A DNA stretch of 64,000 bases from Halorubrum tebenquichense DSM 14210. Its GTDB lineage: Archaea; Halobacteriota; Halobacteria; Halobacteriales; Haloferacaceae. The notes beneath the pieces are model-generated. The model was given only the letters and a program-made list of their open reading frames with translations, had not been told where the DNA came from and did no database searches. Every line of letters starts with the position of its first letter. Position 1 is the first letter of the stretch. The position numbers and the translations under genes are program-made. The DNA is taken from contig NZ_AOJD01000051.1 of assembly GCF_000337415.1 (NCBI RefSeq), positions 85,105 to 149,104 of the forward strand. Reading direction: 5' to 3'. Positions 44,714-54,152 of the stretch are shown here, piece after piece.

Positions 44714-46749
44714 CCCCCCGTCGCGCCGAGCACGACGAGCAGCGCGACGAGTCCGAAGGTGAGCAGCGCGGCGTACTGCGAGACGATGCCGGACTGTAGC
44801 TTCCGGATCCGACCGCCGCCGGTCAGGCTCACGGAGGAGACGCCGTTGACGACGCCGTCGATGATACCTTGATCGAAGACGTTCGCGCCGCCCGCGACGT
44901 CTTCCGTTCGATGCGCGAGCCAGACCTGTAGTTCGTCGAGGTAGTAGTTGTTGTACAGCACGTCTTTGACCCCGCCGAGTTTGGCGGTGTGTTCCGTCGG
45001 CGACGCCACGTTGTAGAGCCGCCAGGCGAGTCCGAGTCCGAGCAGTGCGAGTCCGAGGGAGACGGCCGCGCCGGCGAGGACCGTCCCGACCTCACCGCCG
45101 ACGAGGTACTGGCTGCTGTAGGGACCGAGGTCGCCGTAGTGGTGCGAGGAGAGCCCCTCGATGCCGCCCCAGTGGTTGTCGAGCCAGAGGTGGAGCAGGT
45201 CGATCCCCTCGATTCCGAGCACCTTCTGGACCGGGACCATGTTGATGAAGCCGGTGACGACCGCGAGCGACCCGAGGACCGTCAGCGGCCCCTTCACGTT
45301 CCAGCGAACGGGTTCGGGGTCGCGGGCGGTGTCGCTCCGCGGCTCGCCGTGGAACGTGAGGAACACCATCCGGAAGGTGTAGAAGGCGGTCACGGGCACC
45401 GCGAGCAGCCCCATCAGGTACGCGCCGAACAGCAGCGGTTCGCCGGGCGCGTGGACGAGCGCCTCGAAGAGGATCTCGTCTTTCGACCAGAAGCCGGCGA
45501 ACGGGAAGATGCCCGCGAGCGCCAGCGACCCGGCGAGGAAGGTGTAGTAGGTCACGGGCATCTTCGATTTCAGTCCGCCCATGTCCCACATGTCCTCGTT
45601 GTGGTGCATCGCGATGATGACCGACCCGGCACCGAGGAACAGCAGGGCCTTGAAGAAGGCGTGAGTCGTCAGGTGGAAGACCGCGGCCACGTACCCGCCA
45701 GAGCCGAGCGCGAGCATCATGTACCCGTACTGCGAGATGGTGGAGTACGCGAGCACCTGCTTCAGTTCGTCCTTCACCAGCCCCATCGTCGCCGCGAACA
45801 GGGCGGTGAAGCCGCCGATAAACGCGATGACCGCGAGCGTCGTCGGGGTGAGCGCGTAGAAGCCGTACATCCGCGCGACGAGGTAGACGCCGGCGGCCAC
45901 CATCGTCGCGGCGTGGATCAGCGCGGAGACGGGCGTCGGACCCTCCATCGCGTCGGGGAGCCAGGTGTGGAGCGGGAACTGCGCCGACTTCCCGACCACG
46001 CCGCCCAAGACGAGCAGGCCGACGACCGTCAGCCACGTCTGGAGTTCGAGGCCGCCGGGCGTCCACGCGACGGAGCCGGAGCCGTTGAGCGCCGCGTCGG
46101 CGAGCGCCGGGAACGACCCCTCGCCCGCGAACGAGGCGGTACCGAACGTCGCGAACACCGCGACGACGCCGACGAGGAAGAAGTAGTCACCGAAGCGAGT
46201 GACGAGGAACGCCTTCTTCGCGGCCGACGGCGGACCGGGCTCCCGGAAGTGGAAGCCGATGAGCAGGTACGAGCAGAGCCCGACCAGCTCGAAGAACATG
46301 AACGCCATCAGCAGGTTGTCGGCGACGACGAAGCCGAGCATCGACGCCGTGAACAGGCCGAGGCCGGCGTAGTACCGCGGCAGCCCCGTCTCGCCCTCGT
46401 CGTTCATGTAGCCGAGCGAGAACACGTGGACCAGGAGGGCCACGAGCGTCACGATGACGAGCATCAGCGCCGACAGGGGGTCGATCAGGACGCCGAACGT
46501 GAGTTCGACGTCCGTCGGACCGATCCCCGCGCCGCCCTCGCTCGCCCAGTAGTACAGCGTCTCGTTGTAGGCGCGGCCGCCGGCGACGGTCGCCGCGACC
46601 CAGATCGAAAGCAGGAACGAGCCCGCGGTCGCCGCGATGCCGCCGAATGCTCCGCCCTTCGGGAGATACCTGCCCGCGCCGAGCGCGATCAGGAACGAGA
46701 AGAACGGGAGGAGCACGATCGCCGGAACGTATGCGAATGCGTCCACCAT
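44704..46749 (-). CDS. nuoL: NADH-quinone oxidoreductase-like subunit NuoL
   Basis: A 681-residue subunit with about 16 helices. MFFELVGLCSYLLIGFHF, FPLHTWLPDAMEGPTPVSALIHAATMV split by a helix break, and DELKQVLAYSTISQYGYMMLA are typical of NuoL. The C-terminal part includes the long lateral helix region. Starts one base before the nuoK stop region (46751). Confidence 0.95.
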   Translation of the reverse strand: MVDAFAYVPAIVLLPFFSFLIALGAGRYLPKGGAFGGIAATAGSFLLSIWVAATVAGGRAYNETLYYWASEGGAGIGPTDVELTFGVLIDPLSALMLVIVTLVALLVHVFSLGYMNDEGETGLPRYYAGLGLFTASMLGFVVADNLLMAFMFFELVGLCSYLLIGFHFREPGPPSAAKKAFLVTRFGDYFFLVGVVAVFATFGTASFAGEGSFPALADAALNGSGSVAWTPGGLELQTWLTVVGLLVLGGVVGKSAQFPLHTWLPDAMEGPTPVSALIHAATMVAAGVYLVARMYGFYALTPTTLAVIAFIGGFTALFAATMGLVKDELKQVLAYSTISQYGYMMLALGSGGYVAAVFHLTTHAFFKALLFLGAGSVIIAMHHNEDMWDMGGLKSKMPVTYYTFLAGSLALAGIFPFAGFWSKDEILFEALVHAPGEPLLFGAYLMGLLAVPVTAFYTFRMVFLTFHGEPRSDTARDPEPVRWNVKGPLTVLGSLAVVTGFINMVPVQKVLGIEGIDLLHLWLDNHWGGIEGLSSHHYGDLGPYSSQYLVGGEVGTVLAGAAVSLGLALLGLGLAWRLYNVASPTEHTAKLGGVKDVLYNNYYLDELQVWLAHRTEDVAGGANVFDQGIIDGVVNGVSSVSLTGGGRIRKLQSGIVSQYAALLTFGLVALLVVLGATGGWF

Positions 46750-46750
46750 T

Positions 46751-47071
46751 TTACCACCTCATCTCCGCGGGAACAGTCACGTCTGTCGTGCCGAAGTTGC
46801 GGTATAACACGAGTATGATGCCGATACCGATGGCGACCTCGGCGGCGGCGAGCGCGATGACGAACAGCGCGAACACCTGCCCCGTGAGGTCGCCGTAGTA
46901 CAGCGCGAACGCGACGAAGTTGATGTTGGCCGCGTTCATCATGAGCTCGACGCTCATGAGGAAGTACAGGGCGCTCCGTCGCGTCAGCACGCCGAACAGT
47001 CCGATACAGAATATGGCCGACGCCAACAGCAGGTACCACGACGGCGGAATCGACGCGGCGATGGCGGTCAC
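46751..47071 (-). CDS. nuoK: NADH-quinone oxidoreductase-like subunit NuoK
   Basis: A 106-residue, three-helix subunit. GLFGVLTRRSALYFLMSVELMMNAANINFV contains the conserved glutamates of NuoK; the full motif spans about residues 27-56. Starts at a GTG (47071) overlapping the preceding J2 stop by four bases. Confidence 0.92.
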   Translation of the reverse strand: MTAIAASIPPSWYLLLASAIFCIGLFGVLTRRSALYFLMSVELMMNAANINFVAFALYYGDLTGQVFALFVIALAAAEVAIGIGIILVLYRNFGTTDVTVPAEMRW

Positions 47072-47427
47072 CGCCGCTCACCTCCGTCGCGCCCGCCGTC
47101 GGTAAGCACCTGCCCGACCGCGGAGACGATGGAACCGTCCTCCTCGCGTTTCGCGAGGTAGACGGCCCCGTCGACCGCGACGTCGAGCGCGACCGCGGCG
47201 ATCAGGAAGGCAGCGAGGAACCCCTCGGCTCCGATCGTCGCGATATCGTACCCGCCGAGATTGAACAGGGAGTAACCGATGTTGTGGACGACCGAGGCGT
47301 CGGCCGGGAAGCCGGCGGCCTCGGCGTCGAACGCCGCCGCGTTGACCGTCGCGGCTAGCACGGCGAACAGAGCGCCGACAGCGATTGCGGGCGCGATCTT
47401 CGACCCGCGGCTCTCGTCGTTGCTCAC
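47068..47427 (-). CDS. NuoJ, C-terminal part (J2)
   Basis: A 119-residue membrane protein matching the second half of NuoJ: about three helices (IAPAIAVGALFAVLAATVNA, GAEGFLAAFLIAAVALDVAV). Haloarchaea carry NuoJ as two genes; the J1 gene just upstream supplies the N-terminal part. Overlap of four bases with both J1 and nuoK indicates tight coupling, not a frameshift. Confidence 0.85.
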   Translation of the reverse strand: MSNDESRGSKIAPAIAVGALFAVLAATVNAAAFDAEAAGFPADASVVHNIGYSLFNLGGYDIATIGAEGFLAAFLIAAVALDVAVDGAVYLAKREEDGSIVSAVGQVLTDGGRDGGERR

Positions 47428-47690
47428 GCGCGACTCACCTCCGTTTCGGAATCCGATCGCGTGAGCATCACGGCGAACGTGACCAAGATGAGGACCCCGC
47501 CCACGTAGACGAGGATCTGCATGGCGGCGATAAACTCCGCCCGCAGCATCACGTAATGCACCGCGACGCTCGTGAGGGCTCCGCCCAGAAGCAGCGCGGC
47601 GTGGAACACGTCGCGCGCCAGGACGACCCCGAGGGCGAACGCCAGCGTAACCGCGGCGAACAGCCCGAACGCGATGGTGACTTCAACCAT
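47424..47690 (-). CDS. nuoJ: NuoJ, N-terminal part (J1)
   Basis: An 88-residue membrane protein with the NuoJ N-terminal motif LARDVFHAALLLGGALTSVAVHYVML and AAMQILVYVGGVLILVTFAVML. Three helices; conserved lysine/glutamate charges are as in NuoJ. Overlaps J2 by four bases. A 43-base gap separates it from nuoI. Confidence 0.9.
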   Translation of the reverse strand: MVEVTIAFGLFAAVTLAFALGVVLARDVFHAALLLGGALTSVAVHYVMLRAEFIAAMQILVYVGGVLILVTFAVMLTRSDSETEVSRA

Positions 47691-47733
47691 TGTGTGTGTC
47701 TCCTATGAGAACCCCTTTGAAGATTTCGAGACG

Positions 47734-48195
47734 CTACTGGTAGTCGACCTCGCCGTCGCCCTCCCCGATCCACGCGCCGCGATCGGGATTGCGGGACTCC
47801 AGCGGGTCGATCCCCTTGTACCACGGGACGTTCTTGAGCTGTTCTTTGTTGAACACGAAGTCGTCTTTCGTGTCCGCGGTGAACTCGAAGTTCTGCGTCA
47901 GTAGGATGGCGTCGACGGGGCAGACCTCCTCGCAGAGCCGACAGTAGATACACTGCCCGATGTGGAGGTTGTACTGCTCGCCGTTGCGCTGGTCGTCCTG
48001 CACGATCTGGATGGTGTCGTTCGGGCAGACGTTCTCGCACTGCCGACACCAGATACACCGCTCTTGGCTGAACTTGTGGACCCCGCGGAACCGCGGGCTC
48101 ACTTCGGGCGCGTCCTCCGGGTATTCCACCGTGAACGTCTTCCCGTCCAGCGCGTGCTTCATCGTCGTCGCCATGGATTTCATGAGTCCGATCAT
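47734..48195 (-). CDS. nuoI: NADH-quinone oxidoreductase-like subunit NuoI
   Basis: A 153-residue 2x[4Fe-4S] ferredoxin subunit: CIWCRQCENVCPNDTIQI and CIYCRLCEEVCPVDAILL carry the eight cluster ligands. It passes electrons to NuoB. The N terminus is short and the C-terminal tail acidic. One base separates its start from the nuoH stop region. Confidence 0.95.
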   Translation of the reverse strand: MIGLMKSMATTMKHALDGKTFTVEYPEDAPEVSPRFRGVHKFSQERCIWCRQCENVCPNDTIQIVQDDQRNGEQYNLHIGQCIYCRLCEEVCPVDAILLTQNFEFTADTKDDFVFNKEQLKNVPWYKGIDPLESRNPDRGAWIGEGDGEVDYQ

Positions 48196-48196
48196 G

Positions 48197-49270
48197 TTAC
48201 GCGATCACCCCCACGATTACGGCCGTGAGCACCAGGTTCGCGAACGACAGCACCAGCATACCTTTCCAGCCGATCTCGATCAGCTGGTCGATCCGGACGC
48301 GGGGTATCGCCGCGCGGGCCCACTGCGTGAACAGGAAGAAGCCCCAGATCTTCACCACGAACCAAATGAAGCCGATGCTCTCCGGGCCCGGCCCGGAAGC
48401 GCCGCCGAGGAACGTCACGGCGAGGATCGCACCGCCGAGGAAGATGTGGACGAACTCCCCGAGGTAGAACAGGACGAAGTACGCTGAGGAGTACTCCGTC
48501 TGATACCCGCCGACGATCTCCGTCGGCGCTTCGGGGATGTCGAACGGGTTCCGTCCGATCTCGGCCATGTTCGCCGTGAGGAACAGCACGAACGCGAACG
48601 GGTTGACGAACGCGTACCACGACGGGATGGCGACGCCGCCGATCGTCGCCAGCGTCTCCGTCTGTGCGCCGACGATGCCGCTCATCTGGAGCGTGCCGGC
48701 GAAGATCACCGCCGACATCGCCGTGACGATGAGCGGGATCTCGTACGCGAGGTTCTGCGCGACGGCGCGGAGGCCGCCGAGGAGGGAGTACTTGTTGTTC
48801 GACGCGTAGCCGGCCATCACCAGCGAGACGGACGCGATCGACGCGAACGCGAACACCAGCGCGAACCCGACCTCCGGGTCCGCGAGGTGGAGGTTGATCG
48901 GGCCGATCCGCCCCATCGGGATGACGGAGAAGCCGAGCAGCGCGGACGCCGGCAGGAGGATCGGCGCGATGTCCCACGAGGGACGGTCGACGCCCTCGGG
49001 GATGATGAGCTCCTTCGCGAGCAGCTGGACCGCCGCGGCCGGAATGATGAGCAGGCCGTAGGGACCGATCCGGTCGACCGCGATACGGTCGGTGAACGCG
49101 GCCGTGATCTTCCGTTTCGCCCACGGGCCCGCGACGCCGGTGAACGCGAGGATGATGTTACCGACGACGAACGCGGCGACGAGCGACGCCGCGACCTCGC
49201 CGATCACGCTGTCGAGCCCGAGCGTGTCGACGATGAACTCGGGGAACAGCTGTGCCGGTGCCGTACCCAT
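48197..49270 (-). CDS. nuoH: NADH-quinone oxidoreductase-like subunit NuoH
   Basis: A 357-residue membrane subunit at the quinone site, with about eight helices. DRIGPYGLLIIPAAAVQLLAKE, ASNNKYSLLGGLRAVAQNLAYE and ETEYSSAYFVLFYLGEF-like (here QTEYSSAYFVLFYLGEFVHI) segments and NPFDIPEAPTEIVGGYQTEY are the NuoH core. Overlaps nuoCD by one base. Confidence 0.95.
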   Translation of the reverse strand: MGTAPAQLFPEFIVDTLGLDSVIGEVAASLVAAFVVGNIILAFTGVAGPWAKRKITAAFTDRIAVDRIGPYGLLIIPAAAVQLLAKELIIPEGVDRPSWDIAPILLPASALLGFSVIPMGRIGPINLHLADPEVGFALVFAFASIASVSLVMAGYASNNKYSLLGGLRAVAQNLAYEIPLIVTAMSAVIFAGTLQMSGIVGAQTETLATIGGVAIPSWYAFVNPFAFVLFLTANMAEIGRNPFDIPEAPTEIVGGYQTEYSSAYFVLFYLGEFVHIFLGGAILAVTFLGGASGPGPESIGFIWFVVKIWGFFLFTQWARAAIPRVRIDQLIEIGWKGMLVLSFANLVLTAVIVGVIA

Positions 49271-50934
49271 CAGCGGTCCACCTCCCCGAGAACGACGTCG
49301 AGGCTACCGAGCGCGGCGATGACGTCGGGGATGTACTCCCCGTTCGCCATCTCCGGCAGCGTCTGGAGGTTCGAGAAGCACGGCGACCGGATCTTGAACC
49401 GGGCCGGCTTGTCGGTCCCGTCAGAGCGGATGTAGATGCCGAGTTCGCCCTTCGCACCCTCGACGGCGCGGTAGATCTCGGCGTCGTCGTCCGGGCGCAG
49501 CGTGCGCGGCACGTTCGCTTGGATGTTCCGCTCGTCTTCGGGCCAGTCTTCGAGCAGGTCGACGCACTGCTCGATGATCTTCGCGGACTCCTCGACCTCG
49601 CGCATCCGGACGAGGAGGCGGCTGAAGTTGTCGCAGCCGTCCTCGGTGACGACGTCCCAGTCGAGCTCGTCGTAGTACCCGTACGGGTCGTCGCGGCGCA
49701 GGTCGTAGTCGACGCCCGAGCCGCGGGCGACAGGCCCGGTCGCGCCGTAGTTCTTCGCGACCTCCGGCGGTAAGATCCCGGTGTCGATCGTCCGCATCTG
49801 GAAGATCTCGTTCGAGGTGATGAGGTTGTGGTACTCCTCGACGGACTCCGGCAGGTGGTCGAGGAAGTCCCGGGTGTCGGAGAAGAACGCCTCGCGGTCC
49901 TCGGGCAGGTCCCAGACGACGCCGCCGAGCCGGAAGTAGTTGAACATCAGCCGCTGGCCCGTCAGATCCTCCAAGAGGTTCTGGACGCGCTCGCGGTCGT
50001 TGATGGCGTACATGAACGTCGCCGTGAAGTCGCCGTTGATGTCGAGCGCGAACGTCGCCAGCGCGAGCATGTGCGCCGCGATGCGGCACATCTCCGCGCC
50101 CATCGTGCGGATGACCTGTGCGTACTCCGGGACCTCGATGTCCGCGAGGTCCTCGGCCGCGCGGGCGTACGCCCACTCGTTGAGCAGCCCCGCCGAGATG
50201 TAGTCCCAGCGGTCCGGGTACGGCATGATCTGGTGGCGATACGTGCCGGACTGCGCCATCTGCTCCTCGCTGCGGTGGAGGTAGCCGATGTCCGGCTCGA
50301 CGTCGACGACCTGCTCGCCGTCGAGGACCGTCTTCAGGTGGAGGACCCCGTGGGTCGCCGGGTGGTGTGGCCCGATGTTGAGGAACATCGTGTCGGACTC
50401 CTCGTCTTTGTGATGGTCCTCGAGCGGGTTCGCGTGCTCCGGGAGCGTGGCGATCTGGGGCCGGTCCTTGTCGTAGTCCATCGACAGCGGGTGGCCCTGC
50501 CACGTCTCGGGGAGCAGGATCCGACGGAGGTCGGGGTGGCCCTCGTACTCGACGCCGATCAGGTCGTACGCCTCCCGCTCGTGCCAGTCGGCGGTGCGGA
50601 ACACCGGTTCGGCCGACTCCGAAACGGGGTGATCTTTGTCGGCGGGAACGACGACGCTGACCTCCTGGGTCGGGTCGTCGTACTTCTTCAGGTGGTAGAT
50701 CGACTCGTAGCGGTTCTCGTACTCCTGTGCGGAGACGACAGAGAGGTGGTCGTACCCCGCCTGCTGTTTCAGGGTTCGGAGCGTCTCCTGAACGGTGTCC
50801 GGGCGGATGACGAACCCGGGCGCGTTCAGGTGGTCGTCGCGGGCGACGACGAGGTCGCCGAGCAGCGCCTCCAGTTCGTCGGGGGTGCGCTCGATCGCCG
50901 CGTCGTCGGTGGTGTCCGGTCGTTCAAGGCTCAT
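49270..50934 (-). CDS. nuoCD: NuoC-NuoD fusion protein
   Basis: A 554-residue fused subunit. NuoC-like residues 20-170 end at ILLPETWQGHPLSMDYDKDRP. NuoD-like residues 185-554 start MFLNIGPHHPATHGVLHLK, with GYLHRSEEQMAQSGTY and GATGPVARGSGVDYDLRRDDPYG near the end; the last part lines the quinone cavity. A fused CD occurs in many bacteria and in haloarchaea. Confidence 0.94.
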   Translation of the reverse strand: MSLERPDTTDDAAIERTPDELEALLGDLVVARDDHLNAPGFVIRPDTVQETLRTLKQQAGYDHLSVVSAQEYENRYESIYHLKKYDDPTQEVSVVVPADKDHPVSESAEPVFRTADWHEREAYDLIGVEYEGHPDLRRILLPETWQGHPLSMDYDKDRPQIATLPEHANPLEDHHKDEESDTMFLNIGPHHPATHGVLHLKTVLDGEQVVDVEPDIGYLHRSEEQMAQSGTYRHQIMPYPDRWDYISAGLLNEWAYARAAEDLADIEVPEYAQVIRTMGAEMCRIAAHMLALATFALDINGDFTATFMYAINDRERVQNLLEDLTGQRLMFNYFRLGGVVWDLPEDREAFFSDTRDFLDHLPESVEEYHNLITSNEIFQMRTIDTGILPPEVAKNYGATGPVARGSGVDYDLRRDDPYGYYDELDWDVVTEDGCDNFSRLLVRMREVEESAKIIEQCVDLLEDWPEDERNIQANVPRTLRPDDDAEIYRAVEGAKGELGIYIRSDGTDKPARFKIRSPCFSNLQTLPEMANGEYIPDVIAALGSLDVVLGEVDR

Positions 50935-51629
50935 GGCGAATCAGCGAAGTTGTACCGCATGACGAGTTCGTCGTCGTCGATCTGGTCGGTGAGCTTGTCG
51001 ACGAGTTCGTCGCGTTCGAGGTCCGAGAACTCCTCCAGCTCGTACGGCTTGACGGTGACGGGCGCGGCCTCGCCGTTGGCGACGCGCTCTTGCAGCTTCA
51101 CGACGCCGTAGACGAGCGCCTCGGGACGGGGCGGGCAGCCGGGGACGTGAATGTCGATCGGGATGACCTCCTCGGCCCCCTTGATCACGTTGTACCCCTC
51201 CTGGAACGGGCCGCCGGAGATGGTACACGAACCCATGCCGACGACGAACTTCGGCTCCGGCATCTGGTCGTAGACGCGCTTCATCCGCGGGGCGAACTTG
51301 GAGACGATCGTCCCGGGGACGATCATCACGTCGGCCTGCCGCGGGGAGGCGCGCGGGACGCCCGACCCGAAGCGGTCGAGGTCGTGTTTCACCGCGTAGG
51401 TGTGCATCATCTCGATGCTACAGCAGGCGATCCCGAACTGCAGCATGAACATCGAGGAGCCCCGACACCAGTTCAGGAACTTGTCGAACTTGGTGAGGAT
51501 GAACGGCGAGGAGCCGAACGCCTCCCGGAGCCGGGAGTTGAACCGGTCCCCCTGCCCGGTCATCCGGGCGTCTCGGGTTTCGGTTACGACCTGCGATTCG
51601 TCGGTGATAAACGGTTGATCGCTGCTCAT
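50931..51629 (-). CDS. nuoB: NADH-quinone oxidoreductase-like subunit NuoB
   Basis: A 232-residue subunit carrying the N2 [4Fe-4S] cluster: FGIACCSIEMMHTYAVKHDL (adjacent cysteines), VVGMGSCTISGGPF and HVPGCPPRPEALVYG provide the four ligands. The N-terminal 45 residues are a haloarchaeal extension. ATG 51629 overlaps the nuoA stop by one base (TAATG); a longer frame runs through nuoA and is rejected. Confidence 0.94.
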   Translation of the reverse strand: MSSDQPFITDESQVVTETRDARMTGQGDRFNSRLREAFGSSPFILTKFDKFLNWCRGSSMFMLQFGIACCSIEMMHTYAVKHDLDRFGSGVPRASPRQADVMIVPGTIVSKFAPRMKRVYDQMPEPKFVVGMGSCTISGGPFQEGYNVIKGAEEVIPIDIHVPGCPPRPEALVYGVVKLQERVANGEAAPVTVKPYELEEFSDLERDELVDKLTDQIDDDELVMRYNFADSP

Positions 51630-52045
51630 TAGTTGAGTTCCTCCGTCGTCTTTCTGCTGGTCGCGCGGGGGCTGCGGGCCCAGCTGATCGCCCCCGACCG
51701 CCACGCCCAGACGAGTCCGACCGCGAGAACGCCGACGAACGCCAACATCGGCCACAGCAGGTCGGCCATCGGGACGCCGGCCTGGACGGCCGGGCGGTAG
51801 ATGACCGCCCACGGGAACAGCAACACGGTCTCGATGTCGAACACGACGAACAACAGCGCGACCATGTAGTACTGGATGTTGAACCGGATCCGCGTCCCGC
51901 CCGTCGGGGTCTCGCCGGACTCGTATGTGGTACTTTTGCCGGTCTCAGGCACGCTCGGGCGGAGCAGCGCCGACACTGTCATCATCGCTATCGGGATGAG
52001 CAGGCCGACGACCGCCAAGGCGCCAATCGCTATCCAATCGCTCAT
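51629..52045 (-). CDS. nuoA: NADH-quinone oxidoreductase-like subunit NuoA
   Basis: A 138-residue three-helix subunit. ESGETPTGGTRIRFNIQYYMVALLFVVFDIETVLLFPWA holds the NuoA signature with the FDIE motif; it spans about residues 43-81. First gene of the operon nuoA-B-CD-H-I-J1-J2-K-L-M-N. A GCTTATGAG TATA-like box lies about 45 bases upstream. Subunits E, F and G are absent, so the complex probably does not oxidise NADH in the usual way. Confidence 0.93.
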   Translation of the reverse strand: MSDWIAIGALAVVGLLIPIAMMTVSALLRPSVPETGKSTTYESGETPTGGTRIRFNIQYYMVALLFVVFDIETVLLFPWAVIYRPAVQAGVPMADLLWPMLAFVGVLAVGLVWAWRSGAISWARSPRATSRKTTEELN

Positions 52046-52198
52046 ATAGGTCTCCGTAACGTGCTGGGGTTTGGACCGCCCCCTCATAAGCGTTGAGTCT
52101 TGTGCGTCCGCGGGCGTGCGGGCCGGTATCGGCCGTTCGCGGACGAAAACGGAAGTACGGCGGGGCCGCGGACGAACCCCGGGGCCGAACACGTTCCG

Positions 52199-52807
52199 CT
52201 ACCGGTCGCGGAACCCGTCGAGACCGAGGTCGTGGAGCGCCGCCGAGTCGTCCGCGACGCCCGCCTTCTGCTCGTCGTGCAGCTCGACCAGCCGCTCGGC
52301 GACGGCGTCGTGCTCGCGCGCGAGCACTTGCGCGGCCGAGAGGGCGGCGTTGTACGACTTCCCGGCGTCGACGGCGACGATCGGCGCGCCCGTCGGCATC
52401 CCGATGACGGAGTCCACCGACTTCTCCTGAACGGGCACCCCGATCACGGGCACGGGGTACGCGATCGAGGCGGTCATGTTCGGCAGGTCGGCCGACTTTC
52501 CGCCCGCGCCGGCGATTATCACGTCGAGGCCGCGGGCCGTCGCCGTCTCTCCGTACGCGTACATGAGTTCCGGGGTGCGGTGCGCCGAGACGACGTAGCT
52601 CTCGTAGGTGAACCGCGCGTCCGGCGGGTCGCCGAAGTCGGTCTGCTCCGCGAAGCCGAGGTCGTCGAGCGCGTCGTAGGCGTCTTCCATGACGGGGAGG
52701 TCCGAGTCCGACCCCATGATGATCCCCACGTCGGGGGTCGCGTCGGGGTCGGCGTCGGCCGCCGCCTCCGCTTCGAGCCGGTCGATCAGGTCTTGGACCG
52801 TGGCCAT
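52199..52807 (-). CDS. purE: N5-carboxyaminoimidazole ribonucleotide mutase PurE
   Basis: A 202-residue purine enzyme. VGIIMGSDSDLPVMEDAYD, VSAHRTPELMYAYGETA and AGAGGKSADLPNMTASIAYPVPVIGVP are the PurE signatures binding CAIR. It rearranges the product of PurK to CAIR. The N-terminal 25 residues are an acidic extension. ATG 52807 begins MATVQDLIDRL. PurK is 1.8 kb away with two unrelated genes between, on the same strand. Confidence 0.94.
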   Translation of the reverse strand: MATVQDLIDRLEAEAAADADPDATPDVGIIMGSDSDLPVMEDAYDALDDLGFAEQTDFGDPPDARFTYESYVVSAHRTPELMYAYGETATARGLDVIIAGAGGKSADLPNMTASIAYPVPVIGVPVQEKSVDSVIGMPTGAPIVAVDAGKSYNAALSAAQVLAREHDAVAERLVELHDEQKAGVADDSAALHDLGLDGFRDR

Positions 52808-52928
52808 GAGCGTGAGTGACGCGACCCGGACTGTAAATCGTGCCGGTCCCCTATCGCCCGGCGCGTCGCCGATCGACGCCTCAGCGACCGCAAGTCCGAA
52901 GGTCCAGGCCGCGGAATCGAGAGGCGAG

Positions 52929-54152
52929 ATGCCCTCCAGACGCGCGTTCCTCTCCGGTCTCGGAGCGGCCGGACTGACGGCTACCGCCGGCTGTCTCACC
53001 GGATTCGACGCTGAACCCGGTGCCGACGAGACGTACGACTGGCCGGCCGGCGGCGGCGACGGGTGGAACTCGCGGTCGGTTCCGAACGGGGTCGCGCCGC
53101 GGGACGATCCGGCCGTCGATCGGACCTACGAGTTCGACGGGATCCCCGCCGGGGACCCGGTGGTGACCGCCGAAACGGTGCTCCTGAACACCGGCGTGGA
53201 CGTGGTCGCGCTCGGTCGCGAGGACCTGAGTCCGCGGTGGACCGTCGCTCCGGACGACAACGATGCGTATCGGTACACCGGGGCACCGGCCGTCGCGGAC
53301 GGCGTGGCGTACGTCCCGGAGAGCGACACGCTGGTCGCGCGCGACCTCGACACCGGCGAGCGGCTGTGGAGCCGGGAGTTCGAGTACGTCTTCGGCGAGA
53401 CGACGCCGCTCGTCGTCGAGCGCGGGGACGACCGCCGAGTGGTGATCGGGGCCGGCGAGTATCTCCGCGCGTTCGACGGGGCCACGGGCGAGCGACGGTG
53501 GGAACGCCGGCTCGACGGGATCGTCCGACCCGCCGCGGCACGCGCGGCCGCGTCGGTGTACGGCGTCGTCTACGCCGCGACGACCGGCGGGGACCTGTAC
53601 GCGGTCGACGACGAGGGCCGGGTGCGGTGGAACCGGACCGTCGACGCCGGGATTCGAACCGCTCCGACCGTCGTCGCGTCCCGCAGACCCGACGGTGAGA
53701 CCATAACGGGGTCCGGCGACGTGGTCGTCGGCGACGGAGACGGGTCGATCCGGTGTTTCGAGCCGAACGGGAAGCCCCGGTGGCGTACCGACCTCTTCGG
53801 ATTCGCCGAAGGGGGGATAGCGGCCGGCCACGACGGGGTGTTCGCGGTCTCCGGCGGACGGTTGTCCGCGCTGAACGCGGAGAACGGGAACGTCGGGTGG
53901 CAGACCGACGTCGGAGACGCCGTCCACCCGACGCCGCCGGCGCTCGTGGGCGACACGGTGTACGTCGGCGGGGAACGGCTCCACGGAATCGGCGTCGGCG
54001 GCGGCGTCGGCATCGGGTCGGTCCGCGTCGGCGAGACGCGGTTCAAGCACGAGGTCGACGGCAGTGCGAGCTACGTCACCGCCGCCGACGGGTCGCTGTT
54101 CGCGACGATGGCGGCGGGGACGAGCGGCGGGCGGTTAGCGGTCCTCTCCTGA
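52929..54152 (+). CDS. Tat-exported lipoprotein with PQQ-like beta-propeller repeats
   Basis: A 407-residue cell-surface protein. Tat lipoprotein signal SRRAFLSGLGAAGLTATAGC at residues 3-22. Repeats of the type A-x-D-x-x-T-G-x-x-x-W follow (ARDLDTGERLWSREF, AFDGATGERRWERRL, YAVDDEGRVRWNRTV, CFEPNGKPRWRTDL, ALNAENGNVGWQTDV), as in PQQ-like propellers. Cofactor-binding residues are not evident, so a binding or scaffold role is likelier than dehydrogenase. Its end overlaps the Nudix gene by 18 bases. Confidence 0.85.
   Translation: MPSRRAFLSGLGAAGLTATAGCLTGFDAEPGADETYDWPAGGGDGWNSRSVPNGVAPRDDPAVDRTYEFDGIPAGDPVVTAETVLLNTGVDVVALGREDLSPRWTVAPDDNDAYRYTGAPAVADGVAYVPESDTLVARDLDTGERLWSREFEYVFGETTPLVVERGDDRRVVIGAGEYLRAFDGATGERRWERRLDGIVRPAAARAAASVYGVVYAATTGGDLYAVDDEGRVRWNRTVDAGIRTAPTVVASRRPDGETITGSGDVVVGDGDGSIRCFEPNGKPRWRTDLFGFAEGGIAAGHDGVFAVSGGRLSALNAENGNVGWQTDVGDAVHPTPPALVGDTVYVGGERLHGIGVGGGVGIGSVRVGETRFKHEVDGSASYVTAADGSLFATMAAGTSGGRLAVLS

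Noticed and set aside
47068..47690. Frameshift in nuoJ
   Set aside because: The two parts have their own starts with a four-base GTGA/ATGA overlap, as in other haloarchaea.
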